A DNA stretch of 64,000 bases from Symbiodinium natans (taxonomy: Eukaryota > Sar > Dinophyceae > Suessiales > Symbiodiniaceae), in contig CAJNDS010001112.1 in NCBI GenBank assembly GCA_905221605.1, positions 881,472 to 945,471 on the forward strand, in the 5' to 3' direction. Numbering within the stretch: position 1 is the first letter of the stretch; every line of letters starts with the position of its first letter. Under the pieces are notes generated by a model. It was not told where the DNA came from. It searched no databases and saw only the letters and a list, made by a program, of their open reading frames with translations. The position numbers and the translations under genes were made by a program. Shown in pieces: positions 49,101 to 61,100 of this stretch.

Positions 49101-52100
49101 TAGCCACACCTCCACCAAGAAAAACCAAGCTGCGTGTCGTCACCTGTTCCGATGCATTATCCATCCTCAGCTGTGCTTCGGTCATAGTCGTCCTCTCTCT
49201 GTCTCTGTCTATACATACATACACACATGCATACATACATACATACGTACATAGATAGATATATTTAAGACACGTAAAATTGCAGGAGAGCAAGTATAAC
49301 GTTTCTCCTGTGAGGCTATATTGGTTTGCCCTTTCAAGCGGCTAGGAGTGCTCATGGAAGCCAACGAGAAACAACCAGGTCACCACCTGCGACAAAGGCT
49401 CCAGTCGGAGAGATTCCCATCGATGACGTCCAGCACGACCGACTCATTGGCATCTTCCCCGACATCTTCGGACGTATTGCTTGCTTCAGGAACGATCCAG
49501 GTCTCGTTGAGAACGTGGGATTCGTTCCAGCCCTGAGACCACTGCAACACGCGAGGGCTTGCCACGGGTGTCATGCTCACGCATCATGCTGCCAGTGTGA
49601 TTTGTGCCCGAACATGTCACCACCGCAGGTCACTTGCCGCAACTTTGAGTACTGAGGCAGGGGCATCGCTGTCGTTGGCCGACTCATTTTCGGCAAGAAT
49701 CATGTCCTGCAAAGACACCCACGGACCACCGATTTCGATGTCGGAGACACTTTGTTGGATGACGCATCTGTTCCAAGACATATGTATATATATCTATGTA
49801 GTCTCTATATATATATATATGCTAATATATATATATATATATATACATCTGTATTTACATGCATGTATGCTTGTGTCATGTGAGGTCTGCACTTCATTAC
49901 TCGTCATCAGATCATCAGAGCCAGCTCCTATTTGCAGCTTTGCAGAAACCCTACGCCCTAAACCCTGAACCCTAAACCCTAACTTTCGCGGTGACTGCGA
50001 GCCAGGCCGCGTGAGGACTCAAGGAGCTGTTGCCTCGCTTGACACTTGCGGGGGTTGGGCGTCTGACTACTTGCAGGTTCGTGGGTTTAGGGTTTAGGGT
50101 TTCGGGTTTAGGGTTTACAAGTACGCTAAGTTGTACCCTACTTATTACCCTACTTATAAGTACCCATGAACCTCCCAGTACCAAAAAAGAGGGCCCTGTG
50201 GAAACCCCGTCTATACTCTCCAACCTCCAAGATGTGAGCAGCCAAAGTGGCTGTTCGGCGTCTTTGTTGACGCGTTCTCGATCCTCAGATGCGCAGGGTC
50301 CCCAAGACTCCAATACTCAATTAAGGCATATAATATAAGGAACCCTCGTATACTTGTAAGGAATCAAGAATCCCACCCCTATTGTCGGAAAACCCCATAA
50401 TTATTGCTAAACCCTAAACCCTAAAGCCTAAGCCCTATTGTTAACCCCTAAACCCTAAACCCTAAACCTAAACCCTAAACCCTAAACCCTAAGCCCTATC
50501 GTTAAACCCTAAACCCTAAATGGGCCGCAACATCTGCTCAGAGCCTGCCCCATCAAGCCGACAAGTTTCAAGGTGCCCAGAGGTTTAGGGTTTAGGGCTT
50601 AGGGTTTAGGTGAGGGTTGAGGGTTTAGGAGAGAGCCCCTTTATATACCTGTTAGTTACGATACGCCATACATGATATATAGGGATCCTTACTATGATAA
50701 TTAGGGAAGAAGCCTTACATGATACAGGGATCCTTAGTATGACGGAAGGTATATTCCATACTTAAAGGGTGTTGGGCTCATTGGGTGCAAGATGCATGGT
50801 TTCAGCATCGAGCTACATACGTCGGACAGTCGAACAGTGCCTCAGCAAAAACGTTAATTGCGGAATCCCCAGATCATCCAAAAAACCCCGGAGAAAGGAA
50901 CATACCCTAATTCATACTAAGGATCCTTGCAATGAATTCGGGTGTGTTCCTTAACTAAGGGTTTTTTGAAGATCTGGGTCTGCATCGAAATCTGAAGCGA
51001 GGCTCCACTCTGAGAGGTTCCCGGTGAGCGCGAGGGACTCGTTCGCATCTTCCGGAAGATCTTCCTTGGCTGCACTTAGGAGGGTAGTAAGAAAAACTAA
51101 ACTTTTAGCTGCCTTATTGAGAAACCCAATAAACCCCAAAAGGCTAAGGATCTAAAGTTACAGTAAAGCACAGCAAAGCTTCGGTTGCGTTGCCCCAGGC
51201 TGAGGCATTGCAGGGCATGTCAGTCTCATTCCAGCCCTGAGCCGCGATGAACCCTAGACCCTAAACCCTAAACCCTATCCCCTCCGCTTCCGGAGATGCG
51301 GGCCAGATCGAATACTTGGTACCCCAGCAACAGTATTATAATTATAGTAAGGGCATCATAGTTTTGCCGCTAAGGTGGGGGCATCACTGTCCTTGGCCGA
51401 CTCGTTCCCAACCGAGATCGCGTCTTCCTGCAGACCACACACAGATCGTGCCGCAGCTCCGAACTGAATTCGATAAACGGTGGGAAGGTCATGAGATCAC
51501 TCTGACTGCCAAGGCGCAGGAAGCGCCAGAGTGCCATTGCCTTGCTTTGCGTGCTATAGGGCTTTAATCATCTTACCTTGGAGTACGGCCGTACAGCCTA
51601 GCTTGCAAGCTGGCTACCCCGAACAAAGGCTGATGAACGAATACGCGATTACGGTGACGTGTTTTTAAACTCCCGGACATTTGAACAGATAAGACAGATA
51701 CCGCATACTACCTCCGAAGCAGTTGTCAAGAGGCCACCAAACTTAAAGCGTCCGGGAGACAATTTTCATTTTGTGTGGAGGGCTGGACGGCTTGGGGTTG
51801 GCCTCCAGCCCTCCAGCCCGCCAACCCTCCAGCCCCTCCAGTCGGCTGGATGCTGGAGGGCTACAAGCTGGAGAGCTGGCTTAGGGTTTGGGGGCTTAGG
51901 GTTGGAGCTTGGAGGGGGGCTCAGGGTTGGAGGGGGCTTTGGGTTGGGCCAGTGCGTCGCCTAGGAGCGAACACAAGGCCACGGGTTACGAACTGGCTGG
52001 GCCCGAAGCAACAAGCCGATGACGAAGACGGTTCTACATCCCTTCTTAAGCTCCATGTTTCGAGTTTAGGTTTAGGCGGTTTAGGGTTTAGGGTTTAGGG

Positions 52101-55100
52101 TTTAGGGTTTAGGGTTAGGACATCGCTTCCTTCAGTCCCACAAAAAAAAGAAATGCAGGCCAGGCGGCTCAAGCTGCTGTTCGGCTGCCCTGTCGTGTTT
52201 GCAATCCTCGGCTGGAAGGGCTTCAGGTTTGTGAACAAATGCCCTAAAGAGCCTCTGTCTAAGACGTCTGCAGATGAAAAGCACAGTAGAACCTCTACAC
52301 AGACTCACCCCCGAAATCCCTTGCCGCAGCAGAACGCAGCTGAACCCTTAGTTCGGGCCTACGCAGAAGCATCGCGGCGCAAAATGCGTCCTGACCTCAG
52401 GTGAGGCTCCAATCCGAGATGTTCCCATCTAGCTCGACCGACTCATTGGCATCGTCCCAAAGATCCTCCGAGGAATTGCTGGCTTCCCACATGTCGGAGC
52501 TGTTGCGCGGAAGGTCGGTCTCGTTCCAGCCCTGAGTACACCACAGCATACCAATGTTGTGGCAGCTTTGCTAATGCCGCTGGGGAGGGGACGTCGCTAT
52601 CGTTGGCCGACTTGTTCCCAGCAAAGAGGTTGTCCTCTTCCTGCCAAGCCAGGATGCCCGATATCCACAACTTCATGTGGCTCAACATGCTCAACAGAAA
52701 TCGGGCAAAAGCCGCGATCCAACTGCGATGCGTCGAAGCAGTGACAACGGCTCCACCACTCCAACAATATACTTTCAAGATCAAAATAGTCTCGGACCCC
52801 CCCCCCCCCAGACTGCATGCCAAGGTGCAGGACGCATCCAAGTACCGTTGCCTTGCATTGCTGCTTGCAATCAACAGCGTGAAAGCGTATCTTGGAGGAC
52901 GCTCCAAAACGAAGCTACGGATGTCCTTGCGAGCTGGCCGAATGTTGCCGAACCAGAAGCAGACCCAGATGACAACTACCCTCAACGTCCCAAATGAAGA
53001 TCCAGGATCGTCTCTATCACGATCGTCTCTACCACGACATCTCTCCAAAGTAGAAAGCCCAGGCGGCTGAAGCTGTTGTTCGGCGCCTCTGTCGTATTTG
53101 CAATCCTTGGCTGCTAGCATCTTTGCAGGTATTCGGGTCTATTCGGGCTTGTGTTGAAATGACCTAGTGTCTGAAGATGAAAAGCACAGTAGAAACTCTA
53201 CACAAACTCATGCCCCCCGAAATCCCTTGCCGCAGCTGAACGCAGCTGAACCCTTAGTACGGGCCTACGCAGAAGCATCGCGGCGCAAAATGCGTCCTGA
53301 CCTCAGATGAGGCTCCAATACGAGATGTTCCCATCTAGCTCGACCGACTCATTGGCGTCTTCCCAAAGATCCTCCGAGGAATTGCTGGCTTCCCACATGT
53401 CGGAGCGGTTGTGCAGAAGGTCGGTCTCGTTCCAGCCCTAAGTGCACCACATCCCTATCGTGCCCGTGCGCCAGGCTGTCATGGAGCGCATGCTGTGGCA
53501 GTTTGGCTCATGCGGCTGGGACGGGGACGTCGCTATCGTTCGCCGACTTGTTCCCAGCAAGGAAGATGTCCTCCTGCCCAAAAGGATGCCCTCACTATAC
53601 CCTCACCAAGGTAGCCAGACCCATGCTATGCAAGCTCCGATGGCCAGTCATCGCCAAAGTCAAAAGGAGTTTTTCCCCTGGAGCGCATGCCAAGGCGCAG
53701 GATGCATCCAAGTGCCATTGCCTTGCATGGCATGCTTATGTACTAAAAGATGCGACAAAAAGCACCTCATCGGAGGAGGAGCGAACATGAGGCTGCAGAT
53801 GTCGTTCCAAGCTGGTTGAACACGGTTGGCTGCGCAACAGAGTCGGATGGCAGCTACTCAGCGACTCTGAGCATGCCTAGTGAAGCTCAAGGGTCGTCTC
53901 TACCACAGTCTTCTGTGTCACGACATCTCCACAAAGTACAAAAGAGTCCAAGCTGCTGTTCGGCTCCTCTGTCGGGCTTAGAAACCTTGGCTGTCAGCGT
54001 CTTTGCCCGTCCCGGTTGGTGTTCAGACATCTGAAAACACGAACCTCGACACAGACTCATGCCTCCCGACAATCCCTTGCCGAACCCAGCTGAACCCTTA
54101 GCATGGACCTAAGCAGAAGCATCACGGCGCAGAATGCCCCCTGACCTCAGATGAGGCTCCAATCCGAGATGTTCCCATCCAGCTCGACCGACTCATTGGC
54201 GTCTTCCCAAAGATCCTCCGAGGAATTGCTGGCTTCCCACATGTCGGAGCTGTTGTGCGGAAGGTCGGTCTCGTTCCAGCCCTGACTGCACCACATCATA
54301 GCACATCCCTATCGTGCCCAGCGCCAGGCTGCCATGTGGCATATTGCAAATGCTGCTGGGGAGGGGACGTCGCTATCGTTGGCCGACTTGTTCCCAGCGA
54401 AGAAGATGCCCTCTTCCTGCCAAGCCAGGATGCCCGATATCCACTGTGGCTCAACATGCTGAACAGAACATGCTCAACAGAAACCAGCTGGGAGCTGCGC
54501 TCCAACTGCGATACCACAAATTGCCAAGATCAAAATAGTCTCTCACCCCCCCCCCCCCGGACTGCATGCCAAGGTGCAGGACGCATCCAAGTGCCGTTGC
54601 CTTGCATTGCATGCTTACAATCAACAGTCTGAATGCCTCTCGCGGAGGATGCGCGAAAACGAAGCTACAAACGTTCTTCCGAGCTGGCCGAACGTGGCTG
54701 AACCCGAAACAGCAGACCCGGATGACAACTACTCTCAACGCCCCAAACGAAGCGCCACAATCGAATCTATCACGACATCCCTGCAAAGTAGAAAGCCCAA
54801 GCGACTGAAGCTGTTGTTCGGCACCTCTGTTGTACTTGCAATCCTTGGCTGCTAGCGTCTTTGCAAGTAAGCGGACTTGTGACAAAATATCTGAAGATGA
54901 ACAGACACATGCCTCCCGAAAAACCTTACAGCTGGCATTACGGCGCAAATGCGTCCTGACCTCAGATGAGGCTCCAATCTGAGAAGTTGCCATCCAGCTC
55001 GACCGACTCATTGGCGTCTTCCCAAAGATCCTCCGAGGAATTGCTGGCTTCCCAAATGTCGGAGCTGTTGTGCGGAAGGTCGGTCTCGTTCCAGCCCTGA

Positions 55101-58100
55101 GTGCACCACACCATACTACCATATCCCTATATCGTGCCCATACGCCAGGCTGTCATGTGGCAGCTTTGCAAATGCTGCCGGGGAGGGGACGTCGCTATCG
55201 TTGGCCGACTTGTTCCCGGCAAAGAAGATGTCCTCTTCCTGCCAAGCCAGGATGCCCGATGTCCACAACTTCATGTGGCTTAACATGCTGAAAAGACACC
55301 GGGGAAAAGCTGTGCTCCAACTGCCCTACATCGATTCAGTCGCAAAAGATGCATCGCTCCGAAAAGAAGGATAATCGTGAAACCCATATCAGACGGCCAA
55401 GATCAAGATGACTCAGCCGGAATGCATGCCAAGGAGCAGGACGCATCCAAGTGCTGTTGCCTTGCATTGCATGCTTACAATCAACAACGTGCAAACGTGT
55501 CGTGGAGGACGAGCGAAAAACGAAGCTACAGACGTCCTATGACGTCTTTCCGAGCTGGCCGTGGCTGAACCCGAAACAGCAGACCCGGAGGATAACTACT
55601 CTCAACGCCCCAAACGAAGCGCCACAATCGTCTCTATCACGACATCCCTGCAAAGTAGAAAGCCCAAGCGACTGAAGCTGTTGTTCGGCACCTCTGTTGT
55701 ACTTGCAATCCTTGGCTGCTAGCGTCTTTGCAAGTAAGCGGACTTGTGACAAAATATCTGAAGATGAACAGACACATGCCTCCCGAAAAACCTTACAGCT
55801 GGCATTACGGCGCAAATGCGTCCTGACCTCAGATGAGGCTCCAATCTGAGAAGTTGCCATCCAGCTCGACCGACTCATTGGCGTCTTCCCAAAGATCCTC
55901 CGAGGAATTGCTGGCTTCCCAAATGTCGGAGCTGTTGTGCGGAAGGTCGGTCTCGTTCCAGCCCTGCCGAACTCGTGGTTGGGCAACAGATTGCGCATCA
56001 ATTTGTTGCAGCTGCTGAGGAGGGCACATCACTGTTGTTCACAGAGGCATTCCCCGCCAAGCGCATGTCTTCCTGCAAAGCTACTCCATTCAAATCAGTG
56101 CAGCTACCCACGCAGGCTGCCAGTCTAAGCTGAACACTACTCTGCAAGGAGCCCAGGGAAGGGGGACACAGTTCGCAACGTGGAATGGTGCCAAAGCTCG
56201 GAGCACAGAAGTGCGGCGATTTTCTTCCGTGCTTTGTGGGCTTTATGGGTTTTAGGTTTGGGGTTTGGGGTGGAGGGTTTAGGGTTCCCCCTTATACTAA
56301 CTATTGCTGAAGAGGCAAGTCGCCAAGACCCTTCAGCCCTGCTCCTGTAGGGTGTAGGGTTTAGGGTTTAGGGTTTAGGGTTTGCACGCCAAGATGCAGA
56401 GGGTGTCAAAGGGCCGTTGCCTGACTAAGCAGCTATCATGCTGCCGGAAAGCGGCATGCCATGCAGGTTGTTGGAATGTTCATGGAGACACGTGGAACGT
56501 GTAACGTGGAACCGACACCATACCCTAAACCCTAAACCCTAAACCCTAAACCCTAAACCCTAAAGCCATCCAAGAAGCTGCTCCCTGACACCTCTGACGC
56601 GTTCTCATCAGTCCTCCCACGTACACAGCATTCAGATCGTTGAGAGTCGCAAGTCTTGCTCAAACTCGGGCATCGCCCAGAGCAGCTATTCTATACTCCC
56701 CTTAGAACCTTAATAACAACAATATGCTTAATATCCTCTTGGGTTATATAAACAAAAATAACAATTATTCCCAAGGGGGATATCCTGACCTTCAAAAGCT
56801 TGGTTACTTAATCCTACTTATCGACTTGGAGGTTCATGGGTACTTCTGAGTAGGGTTTTGAGTAGGGTAACTATGGCTATAACCTTACTTGGGGTACTTA
56901 GAAACCTACTTATAAGATCTTCTAAGTACCCCATGAACCTCAAAGTAACGTCATATCTGGCCATGCTCTAGAGCCGTGTACCAGGAGGCCATAACATCAT
57001 CTGTGGCTTCTGTATGGTCCCGGAGAGCCCAACACCCCTTAATTAAGGAATTTGCCTTAAATCCTAATAGGGATCCTTAATATGATTTAAGGTAGAATTC
57101 CTTGATTGATGGATATTAAGGTCTCTTTGGGGTTAGCACGCAAATCGCAAACTCGGGGAAGGCTGCACAAAACACCTCGAAAACAGGAGGTTTCTCGACC
57201 AGGGTCCTGTCTGATAGATTTCCATCAAGCTCGATGGATTCCGCTGGGTCTTCTCGATGTTCAGAAGCGTTGCTTGCTTCCCAGTGTAGAGAGCCGTTGT
57301 AGGGAAGTTCGGTGACGTTCCAATCCTGGTCCAACATGGGCAACACTCACACCCTGCAGCTTTTGGTCTGAGGAAAGGGATGCTACCAACAGCCAACAGC
57401 TTCGCAAAGTAGCTCTCTTGCTACAGCGTTTCGGTAGCGATTTCAGAATCGCTGAAGCTGAGGAGGGGACGTCACTATCGTTCGCGGACTCGTTGCCTCC
57501 AAACAGAAGTTTGTCCTGCAGAGTGACAGCGGTTGCTTTCATTGCTGATTTTTCCCAAATAGGGATACGCCGAATACAGTGAACCCCGAAAAGAGGTGCA
57601 TTTTTAATTCAAATATACGGAAGCTGGTTTATGTATTAACCAACAACTATACTTTCCAGAAAGCCCCATACGTTGTCTATCCGATGGGGAAACTCCAGTC
57701 CGCGCCCAGTACCCTGAATCTTCAGGAAGCCCGCGGGATAGTAGGGGAGAGGCCCTTTTCTGAGTTACAGTATTGGGACTAAACTCTAAAATCTGGCCCT
57801 ACAACCCGAAGCACCACACATTTCCTAGAAAAGATGGTAATGGCCTACCAAAAAAAGGTTCGGGGTCTTAAGGCAGCAGTATATGCGGGTTTTACGATCA
57901 TACAGTAGGGGTACCTCACTGGGGTCCTTTTCATAAGGTAATTAGGAGTCCCTTATTCGCCTAACCCGAAACCCTTTTTTGCAACTGGACTGCGTACAGC
58001 TGCCAGGAAAGGATACGACCCCACTCAGCCTAACCCGAAACCCTAAACCCTAACCCTAAACAACCCGAACCTCAAGAATCCTAAACCCTAAACCCTAACC

Positions 58101-61100
58101 CCTAACCCTCTTAGCTGAGGTGTATGGCCCTCACTGGGCTGCACGGCAAGCCACGGGAAGACTGACGGAGCCATTACCTTGGTTCTGTCGCTCTGACAAA
58201 GCCACAGTTTAGGGTTTAGGGCTTAGGGCTTAGGGCTTAGGGTTTAGGGTTTAGGGTTTAGGGTTTAGGGTTTAGGGTTTAGGGTTTAGGGTTTAGGGCT
58301 ACTTGGAGGTTCATGGGGAGTTAAGTAGGGCTAAGAAGTATGGTAACTACGTTTATCACCCTAATAATTTGGGGTACTTATAACCCTACTTAGAAGTACC
58401 CACGAACCTCCGAGTAGTTTAGGGTTTCCACTTGGTACACTGCACTTCTCAATTGTGGTTTAGGGTTTGGAGGGAACAAGATGAACTTCAGCCCATACTG
58501 TGGTCCATTTTTAGGATTTCGTAGGGGCCATTTTTTGCTTCGGGACCCATATTGCACCACGCTTTTGCCTCTCAAAACGGTGGGTATCTGGACGCCATGC
58601 CTTCACATAGTGTGATTTGCATGGCAGGTAGGGGTGCCTGTTTTGGGCGGAAAGAACAGAAAACCCTCAACTAGGGAGAATCACCCAAAGAGCCCAATAT
58701 TGCTTAATTAAGGAATATACCTTAAATCATATTCAGGATCCTTAATATGATTTAAGGTATATTCCTTAATTAAGCCATATTGGGCTCTTTGGGGAGAATC
58801 AAGGGGCATCGTTGTGTTTCAGATCCGATTGGGGCCATCTGATATCCAAGCTGCTGTACCCCTGCACTTGTGATGCATTCTCCTCCATCCTCGAGGGTAG
58901 ACAAGCACTGCTGGGTTTAGGGTTTAGGGTTTAGGGTTTAGGGTTTAGGGTTTAGGGTTTAGACAGGGTTGTGTATGGGTTTAGATGAGACTCTGTGCGG
59001 TGGTGGGGAGGGTCTGTAGCAAAGAGGCAGACTTGCACCCTCCCCTGACAGATTTCCACGAAGACATGGTCAAGAGCAACTTGGTAGCCCAGCAACCTTA
59101 CTCTAATAAGGGCACCCTTTTTTGGGGTTGGATACTTCAGAAGGGAAACTTGAACCGACAAAAATAAAAGGGGAAAAGGGTACCACTGGGCTACCACGGT
59201 AAACGGGAGCTTCCTGTCTGAGGCGTTCCCGTCGTCTGCCGACTCGTTCTCCAAGAAGTAGCCATGCTCGGGGTCGCCGTGTGCTTCCCAGATGAAGGAG
59301 CTGTTGCCAAGGTCAGTGTCGTTCCAGGCCTGAGTCGCCCTAAACCCTCAACCCTAGCCCTAAACCCTAAACCCTAAACCTTCTGAGCATGCCTCCCGGG
59401 ACAATTTCACTGAGCTGCCAGGGCTTCAGGCGCAAGCTTGCTGAGCAAAGCACATCTATGGCAACTCCAAGCAGCAACTCCAAGCAGGCGCTGAGGATGA
59501 GACGTCGCTGTCATTGATGGACACATTCTCAGCTGAGAAAACATCATCCTGACGTTCAGGGTTTTGGGTTTAGGGTTTGTGGGGTTTAGGGTGTGTGGGG
59601 TTTCTGCTTTAGGGTTTATGGGGTTTAGGGTTGCTCGCTAGGGTTCCCCAATTAAGGGCCCATTGCCTATGATAAAGTGCCGTGTAACTACCCGGACCAC
59701 CCTTACAATGTCTCAAAAGGCACAGCAGACACTATGTTGTGGTAGCTGCGCTGCGGCGGCATTCCCACCGATTAGATGCTGATAGATTGCTGCTGTGAAG
59801 CACCCTGCCTGCCGAGCTGCAGGAAACAGACCATGGCCTTGTTCATAGGGTTTAAGGTTTAGTTTAGATAGGGTTTAGGGCAACTATTTGCTTAAGAAAC
59901 CCCAAAAAGATCAAAAAAGATGCTTCCTTATAAGGGCAATATAGGGAGTATAATGTTGCATTTTTAGCAAGTAGTAGTGGATTGCCCACAATTCAGCGAA
60001 TGGAGAAAATCAAGCAAACTTTGGGCGGCTATGGGGACTCGTGACCCAGCATGAAGCACAGGATTGGACGTCAGGCCGGCTCGGAAGAAAGGCAAGAGTT
60101 TGGGTTTAGGGTTTAGACTGGATCCTCGTAGGATTGCTATACAAAAAACCTGTGCTTTTGACAGGATCCCCTTATGGGGCAAAGCCTCTACACGGACCGA
60201 ATCCATTGAAGCCAGAGTTGCTGTTCTGCGGGACCTCTGACGCATTCTGCTCCATCCTCCCGCATGGAAAGCGTTGCATCGTTCCGACAAGCGTGTATAC
60301 AATGTCTCTTGAGTGTTGCATCGCGCATATCTGAAAACTTGGCTAGGCGGCTTTACTATAAACCACACATGACAACAAATGTCACGAAATGCTATGCTCC
60401 AGTAGCCACACAGCCTGCGCCAACTTGCACAAAAAAAACATCTTCCAAAGCCCTGCGCCACACTCATGCCAATCCTCATGATCCTTATGAATCCCAGGCA
60501 ACATATCCCAGTGGAGGCTCCTGTCTGTGACATTCACATCTTCAAGCGTCTCGTCGGAGGAATTGCTCACGTCCCAGACAGCGGAGCTGTTGTAGCCAAT
60601 GCCGGTCGCGTTCCAGCTCTCATCCTGTGCCAAAACACTGGAATTGCATGGGACAGGGCTGGCACTCTATTGCAAACTACGGTATTGCAGGATTCAGTAT
60701 TTCGAGCTTTCTGGGATACACCCTAAACCCTAAACCCTAAACCCCAAACCCTAAACCCTAAACCCTAAATCCTAAACCCTAAACCCTAAACCCTAACATC
60801 CATCCACGGGAAGGAGCTTGGAGTCTTCCCCCTCCCCCATCACACTGCAGATCAGGGCGCGGGAAGATCGAAAGAGCCGTTGCCTGGAATGTCTTCCGAG
60901 GGTTGCCCAACAATATGGCGAAATCGGCTACAGAGTCGCTTCTTAATAAACAGAGCTTAGTTGGTGGTACAGAACGCCTGAATTCGAATTCGGTGGCAGA
61001 GGGGGAGGGAATGCTGGGAAGTGGTGAGTTATCCTAGTTGCTGAGTACTCCAAAACCCAGGTTCACAAAGTATTCCAGGCCTCTGGTACGTACGGCTATG

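Larger units (their letters stand above)
52150..56090. repeat. Tandem array of ~0.85 kb cassette units
   Basis: Five units whose exon B starts sit near 52,531, 53,436, 54,281, 55,096 and 55,963. Introns as well as exons are similar, including AAACGAAGCTACA and GCATGCCAAGG landmarks. The last two units are almost identical over about 400 bp. Confidence 0.85.
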
